Assembly: GCA_905221605.1 (NCBI GenBank)
Contig: CAJNDS010002246.1
Coordinates: 1,187,429-1,247,428, forward strand
Source: Symbiodinium natans
Taxonomy: Eukaryota > Sar > Dinophyceae > Suessiales > Symbiodiniaceae
Direction: 5' to 3'
Length of the DNA: 60,000 nt
The notes under the pieces are model-generated. The model searched no databases. It saw nothing but the letters and a program-made list of their open reading frames with translations, and had not been told where the DNA came from. Below are positions 9,651 to 19,216 of the stretch, in pieces. Positions within the stretch are counted from its first letter, which is position 1, and each line of letters opens with the position of its first letter. Position numbers and translations under genes: made by a program.

Positions 9651-9919
9651 AGTTGTTAACGCAGCAGCCTAAATAATGTCCCAAAGTACCCATTAAAGAT
9701 TAGATGTGTTTTTTGCGCCAGTGCCTAGGGATTTAGGGTTTAGGATTTCGTTTCAAGGTACCATAAAAATGGGAATGATATTCTGAAACGTATGTCCATT
9801 GTCTGGCACCTAAAGCCTTGAAGCCACAACAGCTGACCCCAACCCCTAAACCCTAAACCCCAACCCTAAACCCCAAACCCTAAACCCTAAATCCTGAACC
9901 CTAAACCCTAAACCCTGAG

Positions 9920-9996
9920 GCTGGACCCGGAGTATCCCATCCATGCAGCTTCCCAAGTCGCACCGCCATTGGACCTGGCACCGGGCCCACTTGAAG
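9920..9996 (+). CDS. Candidate host exon fragment
   Basis: Preceded by CCCTAAACCCTGAG (AG edge) and followed by a potential GT donor at 9997-9998. Reads LDPEYPIHAASQVAPPLDLA in frame. CCCTAAA repeats on the left, TTTAGGG after about 10045. No family recognised. Confidence 0.35.
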
Positions 9997-10224
9997 GTCC
10001 GTGGGTAGTGGGGTGGTTATAATAAGTAGGGTTTTTAGTGCTGGGTTTAGGGTTTAGGGTTTTGGGTTTGGGGTTTTTGGGGTTTGTGGAAGTTTGTGGA
10101 TTAGGGCTATTGCTGGGGTTATATCTAAGGCAGCTACAGACAAGCCAGGTATAACTTCATGACCCTTCTTTGCAGTGCTTACAATTACAGCTCTACCTGT
10201 ACGTACGGCCCTTCAAGTAGACTT

Positions 10225-10276
10225 AACCCTAAACCCTAAACCCTAAACCCGAAAGCCTAAACCCTAAACCCTAAAC
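10225..10276 (-). repeat. CCCTAAA array
   Basis: C-strand units left of the island 10277-10368, which reads WPEAALARTARLSHV and a stop in one frame. The island may be the end of a gene fragment. Confidence 0.85.
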
Positions 10277-10369
10277 GCCAAGTGGCCCGAAGCCGCCCTG
10301 GCCAGGACAGCTCGCCTCAGCCACGTCTGACCCGTCGGAGTCCATCAAGAGTTTTTCAGGCTCAACTGG

Positions 10370-10452
10370 TTTAGGGTTCAGGGTTCAGGGTTCAGGGTTC
10401 AGGGTTCAGGGTTTAGGGTTTAGGGTTTAGGGTTTAGGGTTTAGGGTTTAGG
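10370..10452 (+). repeat. TTCAGGG then TTTAGGG array
   Basis: Five consecutive TTCAGGG units switch into six or more TTTAGGG units. A homogenised variant block beside canonical units points to local unit expansion. Confidence 0.95.
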
Positions 10453-11720
10453 ATCCTTGGGTCCAGGTTTTGGGGAGCTTTTCAGGCTCGAGCTGTCAGT
10501 TGAGGATTCAGGGTGTAGGGTTTTGGGTTTCGGGCCCTACCGAACCCTAAACCCTAAACCCTAAATCTTAAACCCTAAACCCTAAACCCTAAACTGCCCT
10601 AAACCCTAAACACCCATGAACCTCCAAGTAGGGCCTACAGGGCTTGGGGGTTGTAGGCCCCTTTCAGGCGGGTTAATATTCCCCCATATAACCCGATATG
10701 TAACTCTAAGTTCCCTAATGTAGAGAACTGCCCCGAAAATACCTTAATACCTTAAACCCTAAACCCAAAAAGGGAGCGTGATTTCGATAACTTCCCGATT
10801 GAAAACTTACGAAGCCCTCAACCAGAAGGCCTCCGCGAGATCCTTTTTCTGGTCAACCAGAATGCGCGGATGGACGTCCGACAGGCACCTGAGTCTGAGA
10901 TGGGTTTGAAGGGTTTAGCGTTTGGGGTTGGGGAGGAGCATCTTGGCAGTTTGTGGTTTATATAGGGGGTTAGGCACCATGGCGACCTTGCATGAAACCC
11001 ATATCAGGGTGTGTGCCGCTGGGATCTAACGTTTTCGAGATTCAGGGGAAGAGAGTTTGGGTGACCCGGGTGGGAGGTTAGGGTTTAAGGCTTAAGGTCA
11101 AGGGGTTGACAGTTGGGGGTGTTTGTGATTCTAGGCTTCGGGGTTTCCGGTTACAGGTAGGCAGCTTCCCTTCTAAAAACCTTTGAGAACAAGAACGGGC
11201 TCTATCTTCTCCCAGGGACCGATGGAACCCGTCCCAATTTAGTACCCTGTACTGCATTTTGGCGACTAGTGTGTGGGAACACCCCAACGAGGTCGCTAGC
11301 TTGGGGTTTTATGGCAGTTGGCCTCGGGTGGCTTTCAAAAATCTTCCGCATGTTGTAAACCCTAAATCCTAAATCCCAAACCCTAAACAACCCTAAATCT
11401 GAGACCGCCGAATCCAGATCTCAGCCATTCCCCAACCCACTCATTAAAAGCAACGAGGCTAAACCCTCCACATCCTACACACCCTAAACCCTCTAGACCC
11501 TATACACCCTATCAACTCCAAATCCTGTCGTCCCCAAAAAGCCCAGTACTGCTATGAACCCTATAAACAAACCCTAAAGGTCCATGTGCCTCATGTTTTA
11601 CATAAAGGTGCCCCAAAGTCCCTAACAAAAGGTACGTTAAGGCACAAGTATTCCCTATTCAGGTAAATGCTTGGAGAACTCCTAAAGCCTAAATACCCTA
11701 AACCCTAAACACCCTAGACA
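10453..11720. other. Unique and degenerate CCCTAAA DNA
   Basis: Contains CCCTAAA blocks at about 10540-10612 and scattered degenerate units near 11350-11520. Minus-strand frames at 11078-11390 lack domains and overlap repeat-derived sequence, so they are not called. Nothing else recognised. Confidence 0.5.
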
Positions 11721-11730
11721 CACTAAACCC

Positions 11731-11821
11731 CCTAAACCCTAACCCCTAAACCCTAAACCCTAAACCCTAAACCCTAAACCCTAAACCCTAAACCCTAAAC
11801 CCTAAACCCTAAACCCTAAAC
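11731..11821 (-). repeat. CCCTAAA array
   Basis: About twelve near-perfect C-strand units that end in CCCTAAACCAG, directly abutting the exon-like island at 11825. Confidence 0.95.
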
Positions 11822-11824
11822 CAG

Positions 11825-11914
11825 GTCCACCTGAACTACAAGGAGGCTGCGGAGAGCCAGGGCTCCCAAGATCCCGGCCTCACGCTGCAGGAGAGGGCAA
11901 GGGGGTGCAAACTG
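11825..11914 (+). CDS. Candidate host exon, splice sites in telomere-type repeats
   Basis: Exactly 90 bp, 30 open codons (begins VHLNYKEAAESQGSQDPGLT). The left edge is CCCTAAACCAG and the right edge GTAGGGGTTTAGGG, giving AG|exon|GT borders in which the intron ends themselves are telomere-type repeats. No family recognised; the acidic, Gln/Glu-rich composition is protein-like. It is one of the two clearest cases of this arrangement in the window. Confidence 0.5.
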
Positions 11915-11982
11915 GTAGGGGTTTAGGGTTTAGGGTTTAGGGTTTAGGGTTTAGGGTTTAGGGTTTAGGGTTTAGGGTTTAG
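11915..11982 (+). repeat. TTTAGGG array
   Basis: About nine G-strand units starting at the possible donor GTAGGGG. Confidence 0.95.
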
Positions 11983-12037
11983 GGGTCTACTTGGAGGGCT
12001 TCAGGGGGGATGCAAGCCGGCGTTTCCATCCTAAAGG

Positions 12038-12132
12038 GGGTTTAGGGTTTAGGGTTTTAGGGTGTAGGGTTTCGGGTTTCGGGTTTAGGGTTGACGGTTG
12101 AGGGTTTAGGGTTTAGGGTTTAGGGTTTAGAG
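12038..12132 (+). repeat. Degenerate TTTAGGG tract
   Basis: TTTAGGG, TTTCGGG and TTGAGGG units. Confidence 0.85.
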
Positions 12133-12276
12133 GTCGGTAGGTTCAGGGGTTCGGGTTTGGGGTGTAGGGTTTCTACTGCAGGGTTCGACGGCTCATGTGT
12201 TGGTGTGTAGACTGTTTGTTCCTGGAAGGCTAGTTTATTTTAGTTGGTGCTTTCTGAAAGAAAAAGGGGTCGTAAG

Positions 12277-12379
12277 TTGGGATGTTCCCAATGCATTATA
12301 CTAGCAGTCCTCACTAGGGATTGTAGTACCCCGTATTATTCCCTATTAAGGACTGTTAGGATAAGCGGCAACATCCCAA
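12277..12379 (+). mobile_element. TIR-A element
   Basis: Begins TTGGGATGTTCCC and ends ACATCCCAA; the centre has ACTAGGGATTGTAGTACCCC and CTATTAAGGACTGTTAG. The termini are inverted repeats of each other with some mismatches. Non-coding. Confidence 0.75.
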
Positions 12380-12547
12380 GTCATAAACATCAGGAAAGTC
12401 CTAAGAGTGCTCCAAGAAGAGTTCGGATTCTGACTGGGCTACACGTTTTTGATTCGCCAGTGCTTTCGGGCTCTTCGGGCTTAGGGCTCAAGGCTTAGCA
12501 GGTCCGTAGGTAGTCGTAACCGGGGCTTCACTGTACTTGTCACGTAC

Positions 12548-12655
12548 ACCCTAAACCCTAAACCCTAAACTCCCTAAACCGTAAACTCCCTAAACCCTAA
12601 ACCCTAAACCCAAGGATTTAGGGTTAGGGTTTAGGGGTTAGGTTTAGGGTCAGGG
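12548..12655. repeat. CCCTAAA to TTTAGGG switch
   Basis: C-strand units run to about 12613 and G-strand units begin at about 12617 with almost nothing between, so the DNA could fold back on itself. Confidence 0.8.
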
Positions 12656-12769
12656 TTCAGATCTCCTAAACACCCTTGAAAAAAAATCATTGCAGCCCAC
12701 AACGCTTCAACAGGTCCGGGGACCCTTCAAAACCCTGCGAAACACCCATGAAGGCCCTGTACTAGGCTG

Positions 12770-12842
12770 TCCTTTTGGGATATGTTGATTTCAAAAGGGT
12801 CCTAGGAATCTTGTTCAGAGGGTTCTGAGAGCCATGCTAGCT
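12770..12842 (+). mobile_element. Family F repeat, diverged copy
   Basis: AAAGGGTCCTAGGAATCTTGTTCAGAGGG followed by GAGCCATGCTAG resembles the family F tail at 50800-50850. Confidence 0.4.
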
Positions 12843-13155
12843 TAACACCCTCAACCCTAAAATCCTGAACCCTATGACCTAAACCCTAAACCCTAAACCC
12901 GACACCATAAACCCTAAACCCGAAACCCCTGGGCAGAAGCTGATCCAGCCCAGCGACTGGTCGACCGTACGCTCTTGCGTGCAGTCTTTCGGCCGGGTTC
13001 CGGAGGAGAGAGGTCTCGGGGCTCTTTGACCTTGGGGGTTAAGAGGGTTTAGGGTTTAGGGTTTAGGGCTAGGGTTCTTTTGGGGTTCCGGGGATGTACC
13101 TATAGGGTTGAGGGTATAGGGTTTCGGGTGTGGGGGGTTGGTATCTTTTAGGATT

Positions 13156-13252
13156 TTGGAGATGTACCTAGTCCTTAATTTAGGGATTCTAATCGAATAG
13201 GGGGTACTTTCGTCCCATGAAGGAGCTGGTAGTATAAGGGAGAACATCCCAA
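13156..13252 (+). mobile_element. TIR-A element, left arm diverged
   Basis: The right arm GTAGTATAAGGGAGAACATCCCAA is well preserved and the core AATAGGGGGTACT is present. The left arm is reduced to TTGGAGATGTACC. Confidence 0.6.
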
Positions 13253-13261
13253 CCTGCAGAG

Positions 13262-13365
13262 TTAGGGTTTAGGGTTTAGGGTTTAGGGTTTAGGGTTTAG
13301 GGTTTAGGGTTTAGGGTTTAGGGTTTAGGGTTTAGGGTTTAGGGTTTAGGGTTTAGGGTTTAGGG
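13262..13365 (+). repeat. TTTAGGG array
   Basis: About fourteen perfect G-strand units, starting 9 bp after a TIR-A element. Confidence 0.97.
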
Positions 13366-13385
13366 GCTGAAGGGTATCTGGAGAG

Positions 13386-13475
13386 GAGCGGATGCCCAGC
13401 ATTTCCGTCCGCATGATCGATCGCCCGACGGAGTGGCCAGGCATGCAGTGCAAGCTTCTTCCATCAGCCTCAGTA
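13386..13475. CDS. Candidate host exon fragment, strand uncertain
   Basis: Open and protein-like on both strands: plus reads ERMPSISVRMIDRPTEWPG; minus reads EADGRSLHCMPGHSVGRSIM. It lies between TTTAGGG (left) and CCCTAAA (right), the opposite of most islands. No family recognised. Confidence 0.3.
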
Positions 13476-14112
13476 GCCCTAAACCCTAAACCCTAAACCC
13501 TAAACCTTAAGCCCTAAACCTTAAGCCCCACTCTGGGAAGCTGGGGCCATTTTCGGCACCCTGACCTGTGAGGAATCTGTTATTTTTCAGGGTGTTAACA
13601 ACAACCACACCCCCCCCCCTCCCCCAGCATGGGCATGCAGAACTTTGAACTAGAACATGTAGCTGAGACGCTAGTGGCTAAGAACTGCCTTATCTATGCG
13701 GTTTTCTGCGTGCCCATGCTTCGAAACTTGTACAGCGCACGGGTGCTTATGATGCTTTTAAGCAATGAAGTTCCTGGTGCTTTGGTAGCCGGCTGCAAGT
13801 ATGCAGTTTATTTTGCACTATGCCGTCATGTTTTTGCTGGTTTTGGGGTTTAGGTGTAGAGTTCAGGGCGGGAACACGCCGTGGCATCAGGTTAAAGCTG
13901 CCAGAGCCACACACAAAATAGCGACACAATGGGTACTTTGATCCACATCACAACGTCATGATTGCGATCCTGCCCAGAGTTTATAAAAGCTAGGAGACCC
14001 AGTGAGTGCCCCCCCCACCCCCCCTGCAAGATAGCCCCTCCATGGAGTTCGGATCTCTTACAAGGGCCACTCTTCCAGTTTCCCTGCACAAAATAGCCCC
14101 CTAATCAGGCTT
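13476..14112. other. Unique stretch, no confident gene
   Basis: A short CCCTAAA block to about 13530 and a C-run at about 13608-13619. A 74-codon plus-strand frame at 13629-13853 follows a pyrimidine tract and CAG but has no recognised domain and weak coding texture. It is left uncalled. Confidence 0.5.
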
Positions 14113-14203
14113 ACCCTAGGGCTCCAAGCATACAAATCATGCCTACATTCGGGTCTAAAGTTTGTAAATAATACCTACTTTGGGCTATTTGGAGCCTTAG
14201 GGT
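14113..14203 (+). mobile_element. TIR-C element
   Basis: Inverted termini ACCCTAGGGCTCCAA and TTTGGAGCCTTAGGGT around a ~60 bp non-coding core shared with 2161-2257 and, inverted, 44079-44174. Confidence 0.75.
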
Positions 14204-14280
14204 TAAGTTGAGTCTTATTGTGAGGAGCGGGTTGTCACAGGGGGAAGCACCATGGAGAGCTCCGTGATTGGACTACCGCG

Positions 14281-14386
14281 TTGGGATGTTCCCCCTTATA
14301 CTAACAGTGCTAAAAAAGAAAGGGATTCTAATAGGGGGTATTCGAATCCCTCTTAAGGACCGTTAGTATAAGGGGGAACATCCCAA
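14281..14386 (+). mobile_element. TIR-A element, best preserved copy
   Basis: 106 bp with a perfect 25-bp terminal inverted repeat (outer part TTGGGATGTTCCCCCTTATA). The core has AATAGGGGGTATTCGAATCC. No open frame. No clear target duplication at the edges (CCGCG on the left, CTGCC on the right). It sits immediately upstream of the exon-like segment at 14387. Confidence 0.85.
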
Positions 14387-14572
14387 CTGCCGAGGTATGT
14401 GCAATGTCGCCATGCTATGCTGAAGACATACCCGTCAGATGCCCGGTACCTTTGCCTACACCTGCGCGGCTTCAAGCAGAGACGCTTACCGTTTTATGAG
14501 CTGGGATTGCGGGGCTCTTTGCTTTCACCCTTCAGCCCCTACATGATTGCTTGGCAAGTGAACCTGAAACCC
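14387..14572 (+). CDS. Candidate host exon fragment
   Basis: Open frame of about 60 codons with strong protein texture; it contains PSDARYLCLHLRGFKQRR and ELGLRGSLLSPFSPYMIAW. It starts at the TIR-A border and ends in CCCTAAA-type DNA (stop at 14573-14575). No family recognised. Either the TIR-A copy is intronic or it truncates the gene. Confidence 0.4.
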
Positions 14573-14595
14573 TAAACCCTAAACCCTAAACCCAA
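14573..14595 (-). repeat. Short CCCTAAA block
   Basis: About three C-strand units. Confidence 0.9.
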
Positions 14596-14691
14596 TAGCA
14601 CTGTTCCTTGATTCAGGTTACCTTTGTCAGGGATTTGCGTCCATGTACTCTTTGTTTGGGATCTCTTCAAGTGTTTGTATGTACAAGCATA

Positions 14692-15175
14692 ACCCCACCA
14701 AAACCTGACAAAAACGCAACAAAACCTGACAAAAGCCCAACAAAACCTGACAAATGCATCATCTGAAAAAACACATAATCGCCATCAGTGAAGGCAATTT
14801 CTCGTCGCACAAATCACACTGAGGGTGCTTTCAGACATCAGTCCAAGTCGGACATCGGGTGTGCAAACCTGGGCCAGCAGTGTTCGGAGCACTACAGCCT
14901 GACATTTTCCCACTGCAGCCTGACCTTTTCCCACCCTTTCATTGATAACTACATCCTCACATTTTGTGGCCTCAACCTGACCTGACCTAACATTTCCCAC
15001 CCTTTCCCCACTACAATTCCCACCAAAACCTGACATTTTTCCCAAAACCTGACATTTTCCAACTAAAACCTAAAATTTTCCCACCAAAACCTTAAAAAAA
15101 ACCCACTAAAACCTAAAAAAACCCCACCAAAACCTATTTTTCCCACTAAAACCTAATTTTTCCCCACTTTTCGGT
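14692..15175 (+). repeat. AAAACCTGACA degenerate minisatellite
   Basis: Variants of CCACYAAAACCTGACATTTT recur through the interval, densest at 14692-14756 and 15005-15170, with GACATTTTCCCAC-type variants between. A 65-codon frame inside it is repeat-derived and not called. Confidence 0.75.
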
Positions 15176-15700
15176 CGTGGCTCAGGCACGCCAAAATAAA
15201 CGTAGACTTGAGTTTAAAGCGGAACGAAATGCTGCCCTTTTTTCGAGCACTCCCACTTTTCGGCCGGGTGGATGAGCAAGCAGCATAGGCCATGGAGATC
15301 GAAGAGCCATTCCAGACTGCTGGGTTTAGGGTTTAGGTTTGACGACACCATCGAAATCCCAAAACTACCTTGGGAGGGAATATGTCAGGTTTTTCCGGTT
15401 TGTGACAACTCGTTTTTTCATGTGAAGAGTACCCTTTTTGAAAGGCACAACATGAACATCTAAGACTTTGCAGACAATCCCCAAAGCCTAAGCAGCAGTT
15501 TAGCCGTTCCATTCCTGTGTTTAGGGTGGTTAGGGTTTTGGGTTTAGGGTTCAGGCTGGAGAAGTAACGGCTACACATTCCCAATGCTACGAGTTTGTAG
15601 AAACATGCTGTTAGTCTTGCGACTCACGTGCTGCTGAAATAGCGACTACGATAGACCCCCAAACATGAACGTACACATTTCCAGTATCAAGAAGCTGTCA
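15176..15700. other. Unique stretch without a recognised gene
   Basis: Isolated TTTAGGG words at about 15322 and 15520-15550. Small frames on both strands lack domains. Confidence 0.5.
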
Positions 15701-15726
15701 ACCCTAAACCCTAAACCCTAAACCAG
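15701..15726 (-). repeat. CCCTAAA block ending in CCAG
   Basis: Three C-strand units ending CCCTAAACCAG, a possible acceptor for 15727. Confidence 0.85.
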
Positions 15727-15825
15727 TGAGGAAAGGAGCCGCGCTTGGGCAGCGCCATGGCCGACCTCGGCGAAGCAGAAGACTGAAGTGATCGACAGCC
15801 ACACTGGAATTCCCTTCCAGAGCTT
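15727..15825 (+). CDS. Candidate host exon, splice sites in telomere-type repeats
   Basis: 99 bp bordered by CCCTAAACCAG on the left and GTAAGGGTTTGGG on the right, a canonical-looking GTAAGG donor. One frame is open throughout (includes EERSRAWAAPWPTS and KTEVIDSHTGIPFQSL). The in-frame TAA lies only after the putative donor. No family recognised. Confidence 0.5.
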
Positions 15826-15928
15826 GTAAGGGTTTGGGTTTAGGGTTTAGGGTTTAGGGTTTAGGGTTTAGGGTTTAGGGTTTAGGGTTTAGGGTTTAGG
15901 GTTTAGGGTTTAGGGTTTAGGGTTTAGG
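15826..15928 (+). repeat. TTTAGGG array
   Basis: About thirteen G-strand units from the putative donor onward. Confidence 0.95.
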
Positions 15929-16041
15929 AGTTTAAGGCTTAGACTAGGCTTGGGGTCCATAATTCGGGTGCACCCCTAGGCCTTGAACCTCTGAACCTTT
16001 AGACCGTAAACCTGTGAAGCCCTAAACCACCTAAACCCCCT

Positions 16042-16155
16042 GATGCTCGAAGCCGTCGAGGGCTGCGTGAGTTTTCCATCTTCAGCTTCGCAAAGTGCGG
16101 AGCCACCTACCATGCCTTTGAGAACATGTCTCGGGTGGCGCTTCGCAGCAAATCG
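16042..16155 (+). CDS. Candidate host exon fragment
   Basis: Open frame with REFSIFSFAKCGATYHAFEN and MSRVALRSK. Left flank CCTAAACC-type, right flank GGGTTTGGGTTTTAGGG. No family recognised. Confidence 0.35.
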
Positions 16156-16301
16156 GGGTTTGGGTTTTAGGGCTTTTTGGGATTTTAGGGCTTAGGGTTT
16201 TTAGGGCGTGGAGGGTTTAGGGTGAAGGGTCGTACCCCCAAGGATAGTAGAAATTTACAGGACTTCCCTACAGAAGGCATGCCTTATTTTCGGAAACACC
16301 C

Positions 16302-16350
16302 CTAAACCCTAAACCCTAAACCCTAAACCCTAAACCCTAAACCCTAATCC
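16302..16350 (-). repeat. CCCTAAA array
   Basis: About six C-strand units. Confidence 0.95.
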
Positions 16351-16490
16351 CATGTTGAGGTTGGGGGGTTTTCCAGGCTTAGTGGGCCTTGAGGGGGCTG
16401 CGGCTTTAGGGCCAAGACTGTAAATTTCATCTCGGTATGCCCTGTAGAGTTTTTTTCTCCGGGGAGCCCGATACTACTCAAGTCCGGAAT

Positions 16491-16577
16491 ACCTGTGACT
16501 CCCATAATAGTAGGTTGGAACCCCCTAAGTTTTTTGGGCATCACCCCGAACAATAGTAGGTAAATGGAGCCCCAGGT
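16491..16577 (+). mobile_element. TIR-D element
   Basis: Starts ACCTGTGACTCCC and ends GGAGCCCCAGGT, imperfect inverted termini. The interior ATAGTAGGTTGGAACCCCCT and GGGCATCACCCC are shared with 20442-20532. Non-coding. Confidence 0.6.
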
Positions 16578-17568
16578 ATGCCTTGTAAGGGTCCTAGAAC
16601 TTTTCACGTAGGTGGATTTAGCACCCTTCGGGGGTGTTCGGCTTTGTACTACAGGGCCCTAATAATCAGAATAGGGCTTTGGGGGCGTGATTATCGTAAA
16701 GTTATATAGGGACGACACGGGAAAATGAGTACTTATTCCGATCCCTGTATCAGGAGCCTCAGTTTCACACCGGCAAGATTTTTCAAGAGCCCACTTCGCG
16801 GAAGAGCTCCGCAGTGTCCCGCGTAAGCCTCTGGGCGGGTTGTTTTTTTGGCAACATCCCTCAGTACCCAAGTGTCCATGTACCTCATTACATGAGCCTA
16901 CAGCCCCCATGTAGGAACTACTTTGAGGCACAAGTATCCCCTATACAGGTGCACGGACACTTAGGGAATCTTGCTCTATTTAACGTCCGATGTAGCGTGC
17001 CCGCGTGACGCGTAAAAGGCTCCGGTGCGTTCTGGCAGATTTGCCAGCCTTCAAGCTGCACCTGAGCTCTCACCTTGCAGCGCTAAACCCGAAACCCCGA
17101 AACCCGAGTTAAATCCTAAACCCTAAACCCTACAATCCTGCTTGAAGGATGTGTATTTAGTATCTAACTCTGCACATCTACCGATCTACGCACCCTCAAG
17201 CAAGCCCTGCACGGTTTGTGACCTGCGGGTGCTAGGTCTGGGGGCTTGAGGGTTTAGTGTTGAGAGTTGAGGATTGAGGGTTTAGAGGGCTTCGGGCAGC
17301 TGACCTGGGAGGCTGGCGATGGTGCGACTTCGACATTGCAAGCTCCTGGAAAAAAAGTTTGGTTCAGGGGTTCCGGGGCTACCTAAACCCCCTAAACCCC
17401 CTAAACCTTAAAACCCACAACCCCGAAACCCTGGCCCCAAACCTAGACCCCTAAGCCCTAAACTTCAGGCTTAATGTGCTGCCTGCTCTTTACAAGGTAG
17501 GCCCAATTGGGATGTTTCATCTGTTTCTTTCTTTGGGTCTAAGAGGATTATAATTTTGGGAACATGGC
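16578..17568. other. Unique stretch with small frames
   Basis: Minus-strand (16659-16931) and plus-strand (16814-17008) frames overlap each other and lack domains. Degenerate CCCTAAA blocks lie at about 17080-17130 and 17380-17465. No gene called. Confidence 0.5.
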
Positions 17569-17690
17569 GGTTTTCCGAAAAAGCTGTACCATTTTGGGGG
17601 GTCCCATCCCATTCTATTTGGGGCATACAAGGGGTACCCCTATTTTGGAAAACCCTAAACCCTAAACCCTAAACCCCTATTTTGGGAAAC
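17569..17690 (+). mobile_element. TIR-B-like element interrupted by CCCTAAA repeats
   Basis: Left end GGTTTTCCGAAAAAG, right end CCCCTATTTTGGGAAAC. The right end is present twice (CCCCTATTTTGG at 17637-17648 and 17674-17685), with three CCCTAAA units between the copies, as if a telomere-type tract had been inserted and its target duplicated. Confidence 0.6.
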
Positions 17691-17766
17691 GCCCACATCT
17701 TTTCAGCTTGTTTTCAGGGCAAGCCCGGGGTTGTTTTCCTTGGGAGGTTCTTTGGCCCCATAGGCT

Positions 17767-17829
17767 TAGTTTTAGGGTTTAGGGTTTAGGGTTTAGGGTT
17801 TAGGGTTTAGGGTTTAGGGTTTAGGGTTT
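17767..17829 (+). repeat. TTTAGGG array
   Basis: About nine G-strand units. Confidence 0.95.
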
Positions 17830-18494
17830 CAACAGAAGTTGTTGTCCTATTTTCATTCCCGACCTACGGGGTAAACCATCAAGGCGTAAACCTGAGCCCC
17901 TCTAATCCCCCAACCCCCCTTCAAACCCTAAACAAATAAACCCCGAAACCCTTCAACACTAAAACCCCAGAACCCTACTTTCAAAACCTGGGGGACCTGG
18001 TAGGGCTCCCTTTACCTGCTGTGTGGAGGGATCTGTTGAGGGTTTGGGGTTGAGGGTCTAGGGTTTAGGGTTTAGGGTAGGGGGTCGGTCAATCCAAGGG
18101 TAGTTAGTTACATGGGCCTTAACATGGTCCCTTACCTCCTTTAAAGGGTTCTGAAGTATGGGCCCTTGGATTGTATGGGGTATATAAGGGGTCCCCTTTT
18201 TAACGGCCCATATTATGGGACCTAAGCCTTAAACCTCTTTCATCCATTAGAAGCCCTAAAGCCTAAACCCCTAAACCCTAAACCCTAAAACCCTAAACCC
18301 TAACCCTACCTCAACCGTAAACCCAAACCCTACACCCTCTAAAGCCTGCAGTCCTTAAACACCCTAAAAGGTAGGGTTGGCAATATAGGGGTCGAAATAA
18401 TTACAAACAGCATTCCCTTATGGCCCCTTAATTAACAAACATACTATACTCACCCCTCCAAACCCTTGTTTTAATCATTAAGGTCCCTATATGT
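17830..18494. other. Mixed degenerate telomere-type and unique DNA
   Basis: Contains a family E copy (see 18097-18222) and degenerate CCCTAAA at about 17930-17990 and 18250-18370. No gene seen. Confidence 0.5.
18097..18222 (+). mobile_element. TIR-E repeat
   Basis: Shares GGTCCCTTACCTCCTTTAAA, GGGTTCTGA, GGGCCC and GGGGTCCCCTTT with 21036-21190. Starts GGGTAGTTAGTTACATGG. Non-coding. Confidence 0.5.
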
Positions 18495-18560
18495 GAGTTT
18501 ACGAAAATCAGTCCCTTACAATCACAACCCCGATAAGGTACCCCTAATTGCGGAAACCCC
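18495..18560 (+). mobile_element. TIR-B-like element, short diverged copy
   Basis: GAGTTTACGAAAATCAG on the left and CCCCTAATTGCGGAAACCCC on the right match the TIR-B termini. Confidence 0.4.
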
Positions 18561-19146
18561 CAACCTTAAACCTTAAACCTTAAACCCGAAACCCTAAACC
18601 CCAAGCCCTAAACCTTAAACCCCTAATCTCGGAAACCCCCCCCCCCCCCCCATATTAGGGCTTTCGGAGTTTGCGGGGTCTGGCGCTGCCTTCCCCGAAA
18701 TCCTTCTCTGAGCCTTTGGACGCCTATCTCGCGGTTTCGCATTGAAGCAACCCGAAACCCTAAACCCAAAACCCTACACCCTAAACCCTAAACCCTGAGC
18801 CTCCTCACCTCCGAACCCGAGTGCTCTGAAGCTTGGAAAAACCCCTTGCGCGTTTCATTGGGCGCGAAAAGTTGCAGGGGGACGGGCGGACGGGCTCGCT
18901 GTTTTCCGGAGGGTTGCAGGGTACCCTAAGCCCTAAACCCTAATCCCTAAACCCCAAATAGTTCACCCCATATGGACCCAGCAGTCTCCATCTCGACCCA
19001 AAAACCTCCCCCCACTCCATCCCTCAGCCCCAAAACCCTCAAACCCAAGCCCTAGTGGGGCTTATCATAGTATATTTATACAGGGGCAATAAGGGAATAC
19101 TATTAGTAATTTTTAATTTTTCCGACCCCCATACTACGCCCGTGGC
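18561..19146. other. Degenerate CCCTAAA and unique DNA
   Basis: CCTTAAA and CCCTAAA variants, a C-run at about 18637-18650, then unique DNA. No coding evidence. Confidence 0.5.
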
Positions 19147-19215
19147 AATCCCTAAACCCTAAACCCTAAACCCTAAACCCTAAACCCTAAACCCTAAACC
19201 CTAAACCCTAAACCC
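19147..19215 (-). repeat. CCCTAAA array
   Basis: About nine perfect C-strand units. Confidence 0.95.
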
Positions 19216-19216
19216 G

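Noticed and set aside
13629-13853. 74-codon plus-strand frame after a pyrimidine tract
   Set aside because: Acceptor-like context but no recognised domain and the end reads TTTGGGG repeat; evidence too weak.
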